Below, piece after piece: positions 6,822 through 16,153 of a stretch of DNA of 17,237 bases. The notes beneath the pieces are model-generated. The model was not told where the DNA came from and searched no databases. It worked only from the letters and a program-made list of their open reading frames with translations. The stretch is from Alphaproteobacteria bacterium (GTDB taxonomy: Bacteria; Pseudomonadota; Alphaproteobacteria; JAEULC01): positions 1 through 17,237 of the forward strand of contig JADZDN010000072.1 in NCBI GenBank assembly GCA_020851015.1, written 5' to 3'. Each line of letters starts with the position of its first letter. The stretch's first letter is position 1. The translations under genes and the position numbers were made by a program.

Positions 6822-8330
6822 ATGCCCTTCTCCTCCCTTCGCGATTTCATGGCCCGGCTGGAAAGCGCCGGGCGGCTGGTGCGCGTCCGCGAGCCGGTTT
6901 CGCCGGTGCTGGAGATGACCGAGATCCAGACGCGCCTCTTGGCCGAGGGCGGGCCGGCGGTGCTGTTCGAGAACGTGCGGGACGGCGGTCGCGGCTTCGA
7001 CATGCCGGTGCTGGTCAACCTGTTCGGCACCGTCGAGCGCGTGGCCTGGGGCATGGACCGCGAGCCCGACCAGCTCCGCGCGATCGGCGAGACGCTGGCC
7101 TTCCTGCGCCAACCCGAGCCGCCCGGCGGCTGGCGCGAGGCGCTGGACCTGCTGCCGCTGGTCAAGACCGTGCTGGCGATGAAGCCCAAGGCCGCCGGGG
7201 CGGCGCCGTGCCAGGAAGTCGTGCTGCAGGGGCCGGACATCGATCTCGGCCGCCTGCCGATCCAGACCTGCTGGCCGGGCGAGCCGGCGCCCTTGATCAC
7301 CTGGCCCTTGATCGTGACCAAGGGCCCGTCCAGCAGGCGGCGCGAGGACAACTACAACCTCGGCATCTACCGGATGCAGGTGATCGAGCGCGACAAGACG
7401 CTGATGCGCTGGCTGAAGCATCGCGGCGGGGCGCAGCACCACCGGCGCTGGAAGGAGGAGAGGCGCGAGCCCTTCCCCGCCGCCGCCGTGATCGGCGCCG
7501 ACCCGGGGGTGATCCTGGCCGCGGTGACGCCGGTGCCCGACACGCTGTCGGAATACCAGTTCGCCGGCCTCTTGCGCGGCAAGCGGGTCGAGCTGGTGGA
7601 CTGCAGGACCATCCCGCTGCAGGTGCCGGCCGAGGCGGAGATCGTGCTGGAAGGCCACGTGTCGCTCGACGACTATCGCGACGAAGGCCCCTATGGCGAC
7701 CACACCGGCTACTACAATTCGGTCGAGCAATTCCCGATGTTCACGATCAGCGCCGTCACCATGCGGCGGCAGCCGATCTACCTGTCGACCTTCACCGGAA
7801 GGCCGCCCGACGAGCCCAGCGTGCTGGGCCAGGCGCTGAACGAGGTGTTCATCCCGCTGTTCCAGCAGCAGTTCCCCGAGATCGTGGACTTCTGGCTGCC
7901 GCCCGAGGGCTGCTCGTACCGCATCGCCGTGGTGTCGATGAAGAAGGCCTATCCCGGCCACGCCAAGCGCGTGATGCTGGCGGTGTGGTCCTACCTGCGC
8001 CAGTTCATGTACACGAAATGGGTCATCGTGGTGGACGACGATATCGACGCGCGGGACTGGAAAGACGTGATGTGGGCGGTCTCCACGCGCATGGACCCGG
8101 CGCGCGACATCACGGTGATCGAGGGCACGCCGATCGACTATCTCGACTTCGCCAGTCCCGAATCGGGCCTGGGCAGCAAGATCGGGCTGGACGCCACCAA
8201 CAAGTGGCCGCCCGAGACCAAGCGCGACTGGGGCCAGAAGATCCGCATGTCGGACGCGGTGATCAGGACCGTCACCGAGAAATGGCCGCGCCTGGGCCTG
8301 CCGGGCAGCGGCAGGCCGATCTGGAAATGA
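6822..8330 (+). CDS. ubiD: UbiD, 3-polyprenyl-4-hydroxybenzoate decarboxylase
   Basis: UbiD is a prenylated-FMN-dependent decarboxylase that removes the carboxyl group of polyprenyl-4-hydroxybenzoate in ubiquinone synthesis; the cofactor is made by UbiX. The 502-aa length fits E. coli UbiD (497 aa). Long blocks match the UbiD subfamily rather than generic UbiD-like enzymes: [115 protein letters not shown] and [16 protein letters not shown]. The ATG at 6822 aligns with the family start ([18 protein letters not shown]). An in-frame TTG at 6807 is less likely. The leader contains the 6759-6778 palindrome. The last codons overlap the next gene by ATGA, so the two are translationally coupled. No ubiX is in the window. 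Confidence 0.95.
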   Translation: MPFSSLRDFMARLESAGRLVRVREPVSPVLEMTEIQTRLLAEGGPAVLFENVRDGGRGFDMPVLVNLFGTVERVAWGMDREPDQLRAIGETLAFLRQPEPPGGWREALDLLPLVKTVLAMKPKAAGAAPCQEVVLQGPDIDLGRLPIQTCWPGEPAPLITWPLIVTKGPSSRRREDNYNLGIYRMQVIERDKTLMRWLKHRGGAQHHRRWKEERREPFPAAAVIGADPGVILAAVTPVPDTLSEYQFAGLLRGKRVELVDCRTIPLQVPAEAEIVLEGHVSLDDYRDEGPYGDHTGYYNSVEQFPMFTISAVTMRRQPIYLSTFTGRPPDEPSVLGQALNEVFIPLFQQQFPEIVDFWLPPEGCSYRIAVVSMKKAYPGHAKRVMLAVWSYLRQFMYTKWVIVVDDDIDARDWKDVMWAVSTRMDPARDITVIEGTPIDYLDFASPESGLGSKIGLDATNKWPPETKRDWGQKIRMSDAVIRTVTEKWPRLGLPGSGRPIWK

Positions 8331-9328
8331 ACCTCGCCGAACGGCTGGCCCAACTGCCGCGCGTCCCCCTCGCGCACCTGCCGACGCCGCTGGAGAAGAT
8401 GGAGCGCCTGTCGGCCCATCTCGGCGGGCCGGCGCTGTGGGTCAAGCGCGATGACTTGACCGGTCTGGGGCTGGGCGGCAACAAGGTGCGCAAGCTGGAA
8501 TTCCTGCTGGCCGACGCCCTTCGCCAGGGCGCGGACACGGTCGTCAGCGGCGGGGTGATCCAGTCGAACCACGCGCGCCAGACCGCCGCGGCGTCGGCGA
8601 AGCTGGGCCTCGACTGCCACCTGGCGTTGATGACGGGCCGCGTGCCGGACGTCGACCCGGACTACGACGCGACCGGCAACATCCTGCTCGACCGGCTGTT
8701 CGGCGCGCACTGCACGATGTTCGACTGGAAGGCCGACCGCAACGAAGTGATCGCGGGGCTGATCGCCGATCTGAAGCGGCGCGGCAAGCGGCCCTACATG
8801 GTACCCTATGGCGGTTCGAACGCGCTGGGCGCCTGCGGCTTCGTCGCCGCCGTGCGCGAGCTGCTGGCGCAGGCGGATGCAATGGGGGTGCGGATCACCC
8901 ATGTCGTCCATGCCTCGGGCAGCGCGGGCACGCAGGCCGGGCTTGCCGTCGGCCTGTCGGTCCTGGCGCCGGCGATCGACCTGATCGGCATCGACATCGA
9001 CGCCGAGCCCGAGCGCGTGCGCGCGGATGTCGACCGGGTGGCGGGCGAGGCGGCCGCGCTGCTGGGAGTCGGCCGACCGCCGCCGGTGGCGGTCGTGTCC
9101 GGCTACGCCGGGCCGGGCTACGGCGTGCCCACGCCGGCGATGGTGGAGGCGGTGCGCCTGGGAGCTAGGCTGGAGGGGCTGGTGCTGGACCCGGTCTACT
9201 CGGGCAAGGGCTTCGCCGGGATGATCGACCTGGTGCGGCGCGGCCGCTTCAAGCCATCCGACAACGTGCTGTTCTGGCACACCGGCGGCGCGCCGGGCCT
9301 GTTCGCCTATCGCTCGGTCTTCGCCTGA
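8327..9328 (+). CDS. dcyD: D-cysteine desulfhydrase / ACC deaminase family PLP enzyme
   Basis: This 333-aa fold-type II PLP enzyme likely converts D-cysteine to pyruvate, sulfide and ammonia. The PLP lysine is K53 in [13 protein letters not shown]. The [11 protein letters not shown] motif (residues 80-90), [12 protein letters not shown], and SGSAGTQAG are all family hallmarks. Y260 (GYAGPGYG) and Y291 (DPVYSGKG) match the two active-site tyrosines. The residue after the second tyrosine is Ser, whereas true ACC deaminases have Glu there (DPVYEGK). That favours D-cysteine desulfhydrase over ACC deaminase, a rule from the family literature. The ATG at 8327 overlaps the ubiD stop (ATGA), so it is probably translated by coupling to ubiD. 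A metabolic link to ubiquinone is not obvious. Confidence 0.85.
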   Translation: MNLAERLAQLPRVPLAHLPTPLEKMERLSAHLGGPALWVKRDDLTGLGLGGNKVRKLEFLLADALRQGADTVVSGGVIQSNHARQTAAASAKLGLDCHLALMTGRVPDVDPDYDATGNILLDRLFGAHCTMFDWKADRNEVIAGLIADLKRRGKRPYMVPYGGSNALGACGFVAAVRELLAQADAMGVRITHVVHASGSAGTQAGLAVGLSVLAPAIDLIGIDIDAEPERVRADVDRVAGEAAALLGVGRPPPVAVVSGYAGPGYGVPTPAMVEAVRLGARLEGLVLDPVYSGKGFAGMIDLVRRGRFKPSDNVLFWHTGGAPGLFAYRSVFA

Positions 9329-9369
9329 CCGCCACACTGGCGCCGCAAAACCCTGCGACAGAGGCCGCC

Positions 9370-9825
9370 ATGCGCAGCGACATGGCCAAGATCATCGTGG
9401 AGCGTCCCCGCCGGCCCGGCGCCAAGAGCAAGGGCCGCGCCGGGATGCGCGCGCTCGACGGCCCGGCCGTCGAGGGCATTAGGCGCCCGCACCGCGAGCG
9501 CAAGGCGCTGAACGAGAACCTCGCCCCGCTGACCCGCTTCATCGGCGCGCGGGTGGGGCAGCACTGGTCCAAGGTCTATGCCGAGATTTCCGCGAACCTG
9601 CGGCCCAGCAGCACGGTCCAGCAGCACGTGCGCGATCATGTCGGCGACATCATCGCGATCAAGACCGCGATCCGGGACGGGCAGATCTATGTCCACCGCG
9701 ACAGCTTCGTCCGCGGCGGCCCCGAGCCGCTGGGCGAGAGCTTCTACCGGTTCTTCGTCCACCCCGTGTCGGGCGTCATCCTGCGCAATCGGCACCGCGC
9801 CCGGCTGGCGAAGCCGCGCGCGTGA
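9370..9825 (+). CDS. Conserved hypothetical protein, small basic, no recognised domain
   Basis: This 151-aa protein has a very basic, probably disordered N-terminus (residues 1-50, rich in Arg, Lys and Pro). A compact domain follows, with LAPLTRFIGARVGQHWSKVYAEI (51-73), STVQQHVRDHVGDIIAIKTAI (81-101), and a beta-rich tail (GQIYVHRDSF, FYRFFVHPVSGVILRNRHR). I have a memory of similar unnamed proteins with a W-x-K-V-x-x-E-I and V-Q-x-H-V pattern in other phyla, but no function. There are no signal peptide, membrane helix or cysteines. The ATG at 9370 has GAGG (9361-9364) 5 nt upstream; ATG 9382 (residue 5) is an alternative. It starts 41 nt after the D-cysteine desulfhydrase gene and may share its transcript. 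Confidence 0.7.
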   Translation: MRSDMAKIIVERPRRPGAKSKGRAGMRALDGPAVEGIRRPHRERKALNENLAPLTRFIGARVGQHWSKVYAEISANLRPSSTVQQHVRDHVGDIIAIKTAIRDGQIYVHRDSFVRGGPEPLGESFYRFFVHPVSGVILRNRHRARLAKPRA

Positions 9826-10085
9826 AGGGCTTCTAGCCTGCGGTTCCGCACCCGTCCCGCCCGGTGCCGATGCCAGGCTGGCGATCCGCCGTCGCCGAGC
9901 CTAGAGTAATCGGCAACGACGCGAGAACGGGGGGTGGGGCATGCAATGGCTGACCGACGGCCTGTCGGCGTTCGTCGGCTGGCTGTGCAGGGTATTCGGG
10001 GTCACGCCAAAGGAAGTCGCGGAAGCGCGAAAACAGCCCTTCGCCGTCGCGCGAAGGTTAGGTCCGATCGAGCTTGGGGGAAAGC

Positions 10086-10424
10086 ATGACGAAGGCATTG
10101 CCGCTGCTTGCCGGGCTTGGGGCCGGCCTCATCGTTGCGCTGGCCGCGACCGGGGTCCGCGCGGATGCGATCGACGGCGACTGGTGCGGACCGGACGGCA
10201 GGCATCTGGAAATCCACGGGCCGAAGATCATCACGCCGGCCGGCAACCAGCGCACCGGGGACTACACGCGCCACAGCTTCGCCTATGTCGTGCCGGCCAG
10301 CGAAAAGGATGCCGGCGCCACCGTGTCGATGCGCCTGCTGAACGAGGAAATGGTCAGCATCACGCCGCGGCCCGGCGCGCCGGCCGAGACCTGGCTGCGC
10401 TGCAAGTCCCGCCCGATTTCCTGA
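10086..10424 (+). CDS. Small secreted hypothetical protein
   Basis: This 112-aa protein has a Sec signal peptide: MTK, then ALPLLAGLGAGLIVALAATG, with a likely cleavage at VRA|DA (residues 26/27). The mature domain of about 86 residues begins IDGDWCGPDGRHLEIHGPK and ends in WLRCKSRPIS. Its two cysteines could form a disulfide in the periplasm. The small all-beta look (a DGDWC-type start, then short strands) is reminiscent of uncharacterised alphaproteobacterial periplasmic proteins; I do not know a function. A GGGGGA run (about 10076-10081) precedes the ATG at 10086, which also starts the signal peptide. An upstream in-frame TTG (10074) is less likely. The 260 bp before it (9826-10085) hold a possible -10 box (TAGAGT, 9902-9907) and an ambiguous ORF start at 9941. 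Confidence 0.7.
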   Translation: MTKALPLLAGLGAGLIVALAATGVRADAIDGDWCGPDGRHLEIHGPKIITPAGNQRTGDYTRHSFAYVVPASEKDAGATVSMRLLNEEMVSITPRPGAPAETWLRCKSRPIS

Positions 10425-10453
10425 TCCGGCGGCCCAGGGGGCGGGATGCAGGC

Positions 10454-10481
10454 TTGACGCGGCGGGGCTTTTCGCTAGTCT
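10454..10481 (+). promoter_or_regulatory. Strong predicted sigma70 promoter for the leuA leader
   Basis: TTGACG (10454-10459) and TAGTCT (10476-10481) are separated by 16 bp. This is the best promoter match in the window. The expected transcription start is 7-8 nt after the -10 box, which falls on or next to the ATG at 10489. The leader peptide would then be encoded at the very 5' end of the mRNA. Confidence 0.7.
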
Positions 10482-10488
10482 GCCCGCC

Positions 10489-10542
10489 ATGACCGACCGT
10501 GAAATGATTCTGGCCCTGCGACTTATCCGACTGTGCCGCTAG
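10489..10542 (+). CDS. Putative leuA leader peptide (attenuator), 17 aa
   Basis: The short frame encodes MTDREMILALRLIRLCR. Four of the last ten residues are leucine (codons CTG, CTG, CTT, CTG), interspersed with Arg (two CGA) and Ile. It begins at the predicted transcription start, lacks an SD, ends in TAG at 10540-10542, and lies 281 nt upstream of leuA with no other gene between. This is the layout of a ribosome-mediated attenuator in which leucine starvation stalls the ribosome. The leaderless AUG resembles the trpL leader of Sinorhizobium. The stop codon lies in a GTGCC-GCTA-GGCAC hairpin (10533-10546). That it is translated and regulatory is inference. Confidence 0.6.
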   Translation: MTDREMILALRLIRLCR

Positions 10543-12503
<1,961 letters not shown>

Positions 12504-12514
12504 CGGATTCGTCA

Positions 12515-12531
12515 GGACGGGAGGACCGTCC
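12515..12531 (+). terminator. Hairpin after leuA, possible weak terminator
   Basis: GGACGG (12515-12520) and CCGTCC (12526-12531) form a 6-bp stem with a 5-nt loop, 12 nt after the leuA stop. A second small hairpin, GCGCC-AGGGT-GGCGC, lies at 12539-12553. Neither has a T-run, so termination is doubtful. Confidence 0.3.
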
Positions 12532-12602
12532 CGGTATGGCGCCAGGGTGGCGCGCCGACTACACTGCCGGCCGTCTGCCGCCACCCATCCGACCGGAGAA
12601 CC

Positions 12603-13949
12603 ATGACCGACAGCGATGGCGCCCTGGACCTGCTTGCCGACCTGATCCGGCGCGCGCGCCGCGCCGGGGCCGACGCGGCCGACGCCGTGCTGGTGGGATC
12701 GGCCGCGATCAGCCATGCGCGCCGCCTGGGCAAGCTGGAGAAGCTGGAGCGGGCGGAGAGCCGCGACCTGGGCCTGCGCGTGCTGGTGGGCAGGCGCCAG
12801 GCCATCGTGGCCACCAACGACACCGACGCCAAGGCGCTGGACGAGCTGGTCGCGCGCGCCGTGGCGATGGCGCGCGTCGTGCCGGAAGACCCGTTCTGCG
12901 GCCTGGCCGACCCGGACCAGATCTTCAAGGGCAAGCCGCTGGACCTGGACCTCAACGACGCGGTCGAGCCCGCGACCGAGCGGCTGATCGAACTCGCCCA
13001 GGCGGCGGAAGACGCCGCCATGGCGGTCAAGGGCGTCACCAACTCCGAGGGGGCCGAGGCCGGGTGGAGCCGATCGTCGGTGTCGATGGCCGCCAGCAAC
13101 GGCTTCGCCGGCAGCTATGCCGTGTCGCGCCACAGCCTCAGCGTCTCGGTGCTGGCGGGCGAAGGCACGGGCATGGAGCGCGACTACGATTTCTCGTCCG
13201 TCGTCCATGGCGCCGACCTGGACGACGCGGCAAGGCTGGGCAAGGCCGCGGGCGAGCGCGCGGTCAAGCGCCTCAACCCGCGCAAGGTCAAGACCGTATC
13301 GGCGCCGATCGTCTATGATCGGCGCATCGCCGGGGGGCTGATCGGCCACCTGTCCGGCGCCATCAGCGGCCCCGCGATCGCACGCGGCACCAGCTTCCTG
13401 AAGGACCGGCTGGGCCAGGCGGTGTTCGCGCCCGGCGTCACCATCACCGATGACCCGCATCGCCGCCGCGGCCTGCGCTCGAAACCCTTCGATGGCGAGG
13501 GGATCGCGAACGCGAAGCGCGCAATCGTGGAAAGAGGCGTGCTGACGACCTGGCTGCTCGACCTGCGCTCGGCCCGCCAGCTCGACATGGCCACGACCGG
13601 CCACGCCGCGCGCGGCATCGGCGGCCCGCCCTCGCCCGCGCCCAGCAATCTCTACCTCGAGCCGGGCCCCCTGACCCCCGACCAGTTGATGGCGGACATC
13701 AAGGAGGGGTTCCTGGTCACCGAACTGATGGGCAGCGGCGTCAACGGCGTGACCGGCGACTACAGCCGCGGCGCCACCGGCTTCTGGATCGAGAACGGCC
13801 GGCCGGCCTATCCCGTCAGCGAGGTGACGATCGCGGGTAACCTGAAGGAAATGTACCCGCGGCTGACCCCGGCCAACGACCTGCAGTTCCGCTACGGCAC
13901 GGACGCCCCCACCCTGCGCGTGGAAGGCATGACGGTCGCGGGGAAATGA
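12603..13949 (+). CDS. pmbA: PmbA/TldE, TldD-PmbA metalloprotease family protein
   Basis: PmbA (TldE) is the partner of TldD in a heterodimeric zinc protease that processes small peptides such as microcin B17 and degrades unfolded peptides. PmbA itself lacks the HExxxH site. At 448 aa it matches E. coli PmbA (450 aa). The recognisable blocks are LEKLERAESRDLGLRVLVG near the start, SFLKDRLGQAVF, VTITDDPHRRRGLRSKPFDGEG, GVLTTWLLDLRSARQL, and the C-terminal ELMGSGVNGVTGDYSRGATGFWIENGR and VSEVTIAGNL. No HExxxH is visible, consistent with PmbA rather than TldD. The ATG at 12603 has GGAGA (12595-12599) just upstream. A TACACT -10-like box at 12560-12565 suggests its own promoter, with a poor -35. 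tldD is not in the window. Confidence 0.95.
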   Translation: MTDSDGALDLLADLIRRARRAGADAADAVLVGSAAISHARRLGKLEKLERAESRDLGLRVLVGRRQAIVATNDTDAKALDELVARAVAMARVVPEDPFCGLADPDQIFKGKPLDLDLNDAVEPATERLIELAQAAEDAAMAVKGVTNSEGAEAGWSRSSVSMAASNGFAGSYAVSRHSLSVSVLAGEGTGMERDYDFSSVVHGADLDDAARLGKAAGERAVKRLNPRKVKTVSAPIVYDRRIAGGLIGHLSGAISGPAIARGTSFLKDRLGQAVFAPGVTITDDPHRRRGLRSKPFDGEGIANAKRAIVERGVLTTWLLDLRSARQLDMATTGHAARGIGGPPSPAPSNLYLEPGPLTPDQLMADIKEGFLVTELMGSGVNGVTGDYSRGATGFWIENGRPAYPVSEVTIAGNLKEMYPRLTPANDLQFRYGTDAPTLRVEGMTVAGK

Positions 13950-13995
13950 GAACACCGCTCGGCAATTTGGTAACCATCTGCCCTTATCGTCCGGC

Positions 13996-14009
13996 TGCCG
14001 CGCGCGGCA
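13996..14009. repeat. 14-bp perfect palindrome upstream of the glycosyltransferase fusion gene
   Basis: TGCCGCGCGCGGCA is self-complementary and lies 43 bp before the ATG at 14053, downstream of an unusually AT-rich patch (13963-13990). It could be an operator half-site pair, but alternating CG in GC-rich DNA can produce such palindromes by chance. Confidence 0.25.
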
Positions 14010-14052
14010 CGTCGAAACCGATTCGGGCAGCACCCTCTTGATCGACCCGCCC

Positions 14053-16128
14053 ATGCATCCCGCATACCGGTCACCCTCCTCTCCCGCGAGCGCACAGCAG
14101 GCGCCCGAACCGCGCGCGGAAATAGGCGCGCGCCCGGCCAGCGCCCGTCCGCTGGTTACCGTCCTGGTACCGGCGTTCAACGCCAGCAAGACGATCGAGC
14201 GCGCGCTGCGTTCCGTCCTGGCGCAGAACTACAGCCCGGTCGAAATCATCGTGGTCGACGATGCCAGCACGGACGGAACCCAGACTACCGCCGAGCAGCT
14301 GGGCATCGCGGAACTGCGGGTCATCCGGCTGACGAGAAATCTGGGCGCATGCGGCGCGATGAATACCGGGATCGAGCATGCAAAGGGCGAATATATCGCC
14401 TTCCTGGATGCGGACGACGAGTGGCTGCCCGGCAAGCTGGCGAAGCAGATGGCGCTGCTCGAGGCCAACCCCAACATGGTATTCGCGACCTGCGGATGCC
14501 TGTTCGTCGATGCCAAGGGCGTGCCGTTCCGCGAATTCGGCGTTCATCCCCCGCGAATGCCGGCCAACCAGGTGTGGCGCGCCCTTCTTTCGGCAAGCTG
14601 GGTGGCCAAGCCCTGCGTCGTCGCGCGCACCGCGTCCGTCCGCATGACCGGCGGGTTCGATCCGAGCCTCAAGGTCGCGGAAGACCAGGACATGTGGATC
14701 CGGCTCGCCGCCACGGGCGATGTCGGGTTCGTCGAAGAACTGCTGGTCATCGCCCACGACACGCCCGGCAGCTTGACGAAGATTCATGCGAACCGGATCG
14801 CCGAGTTCGTGATCCCGATGGTGATGCGCAACATCGAGCGGTTGCGCGGCCACCTTACCGACGACGACATCCGCCAGATCATCGGCGAACGCCATTCGTT
14901 CATCGGCAGGAATCTCTACGCGACCGGCACCGTCGTCGAGGGATTCAAGTTCATCGCGCGCGGCATCGCCAACGGCAATCGCGTCGCGGAGAACTGCTGG
15001 TATCTCATCACCGCCTCGCCGCCGGCGCAGTTCCTGAAATCGAAGGCGACGCGCGCCGGCATCGGCCGCACGGGCACCGGCAGCGGCCATGGGTCGGCGC
15101 AGGAAGGCAGCTTGCTCTCTCCGGCGCGCGACCAGCTCGCGCATTTCGACCCGGGCCCGCCGATCCTGAACGTCGTGATCGACACCGAGGCCGAGTTCGA
15201 ATGGTCGGGCCCCTTTCGCCGCGACATGACCAGCGTCACCAATCTCAAGCACCAGGAGCCGCTGCAGGCCCTCTTCGGCCGCTATGGCGTGCGTCCCACG
15301 TATGTCGTGGCTTATGCCGTGGCGACGCAGGAGAGCGGCTACGCGCCGCTGAAGGAATTCCTGCAGTCCGACCTGTGCACGATCGGCGCGCATCTGCAGC
15401 CCTGGGAAAATCCGCCGTTCGAGGAGACGCTCGGTCAGCGGAACTCGTTCGTCGGCAATCTGCCGTTCGAGGTGCAGAAGTCCAAGCTCGAGGCGCTGAC
15501 GCAGGTGATCGAACGGAATTTCGGCCGCCGGCCGGTCGTCTACAAGGCCGGCCGCTACGGCGTGAGCGAGGAGACCGGCCGCCTTCTGGCTTCGTGCGGC
15601 TACGAAATCGACCTGAGCGTGCTGCCCGCCATCGATCTGCGGTTGTCGGACGGTCCGGACTTCCAGGAAGCACACAACCGTCCCTACTGGTTCGGCCCCG
15701 GAAGCAAGCTGCTGGAAATCCCGATGACCGCCGGCCTGGTCGGCGCGCTGGCGGGCGTCGGCGACCGGCTCTACCACGCCATCACCAAGCCCCGGCTGGT
15801 TCGCGTCCACGTGCCCGGCATGTTCGCGCGGCTGGGGCTGCTGGAGCGCATCACGCTCACGCCGGAAGGCGTTTCGCTGGAAGAGATGATCCGGCTTGCC
15901 CGCGCGATGCTTTCGGCCGGGCACCGCGTGTTCACGCTCAGCTACCACAGCCCCTCGGTGGTTCCGGGCAACACGCCCTATGTCCGCAACGATCAGGAAC
16001 TGCGGCAATTCCTGGCGCGGATCGAGGATTTTCTGTCGTTCTTCTTCGACGAGCTCAAGGGGACGACCATGAGCCCGGCCGCGATCCGGCGCGAGGCGCT
16101 GAACCCCGCGCCGCATCGGCCGATCTGA
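14053..16128 (+). CDS. Fusion protein: family 2 glycosyltransferase plus WalW-like polysaccharide deacetylase domain
   Basis: This 691-aa protein joins two enzymes. Residues about 33-290 are a GT-A fold glycosyltransferase: VTVLVPAFNASKTIERALRS, the nucleotide-sugar region VDDASTDGT, the metal-binding DADD at 119-122, and the acceptor-side EDQDMW at 210-215. A low-complexity linker (about 330-370, rich in Gly, Ser, Thr) follows. Residues about 372-650 resemble WalW-type polysaccharide deacetylases: VVIDTEAEFEWS (D377, E379), GAHLQPWENPPFEE (H447), NSFVGNLP (464-471) and YKAGRYGVS (497-505). The N-terminal 30 residues are Pro/Ala-rich and probably disordered. No membrane helix is obvious, so the substrate is likely handled on the cytoplasmic face. 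The ATG at 14053 lacks a clear SD; an in-frame TTG at 14038 is an alternative. It probably acts in capsule, EPS or LPS sugar modification. Confidence 0.85.
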   Translation: MHPAYRSPSSPASAQQAPEPRAEIGARPASARPLVTVLVPAFNASKTIERALRSVLAQNYSPVEIIVVDDASTDGTQTTAEQLGIAELRVIRLTRNLGACGAMNTGIEHAKGEYIAFLDADDEWLPGKLAKQMALLEANPNMVFATCGCLFVDAKGVPFREFGVHPPRMPANQVWRALLSASWVAKPCVVARTASVRMTGGFDPSLKVAEDQDMWIRLAATGDVGFVEELLVIAHDTPGSLTKIHANRIAEFVIPMVMRNIERLRGHLTDDDIRQIIGERHSFIGRNLYATGTVVEGFKFIARGIANGNRVAENCWYLITASPPAQFLKSKATRAGIGRTGTGSGHGSAQEGSLLSPARDQLAHFDPGPPILNVVIDTEAEFEWSGPFRRDMTSVTNLKHQEPLQALFGRYGVRPTYVVAYAVATQESGYAPLKEFLQSDLCTIGAHLQPWENPPFEETLGQRNSFVGNLPFEVQKSKLEALTQVIERNFGRRPVVYKAGRYGVSEETGRLLASCGYEIDLSVLPAIDLRLSDGPDFQEAHNRPYWFGPGSKLLEIPMTAGLVGALAGVGDRLYHAITKPRLVRVHVPGMFARLGLLERITLTPEGVSLEEMIRLARAMLSAGHRVFTLSYHSPSVVPGNTPYVRNDQELRQFLARIEDFLSFFFDELKGTTMSPAAIRREALNPAPHRPI

Positions 16129-16153
16129 GCCGCCGGAGACGCATCCGCCGCCG

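Noticed and set aside
8327..9328. ACC deaminase
   Set aside because: The residue after the second active-site tyrosine is Ser (DPVYSGK), not the Glu expected of ACC deaminase.
12603..13949. TldD rather than PmbA
   Set aside because: No HExxxH zinc motif is visible and the length and C-terminal blocks fit PmbA.
14071..16116. 681-aa minus-strand open frame opposite the glycosyltransferase fusion
   Set aside because: Shadow of the + strand gene, with no recognisable domain.
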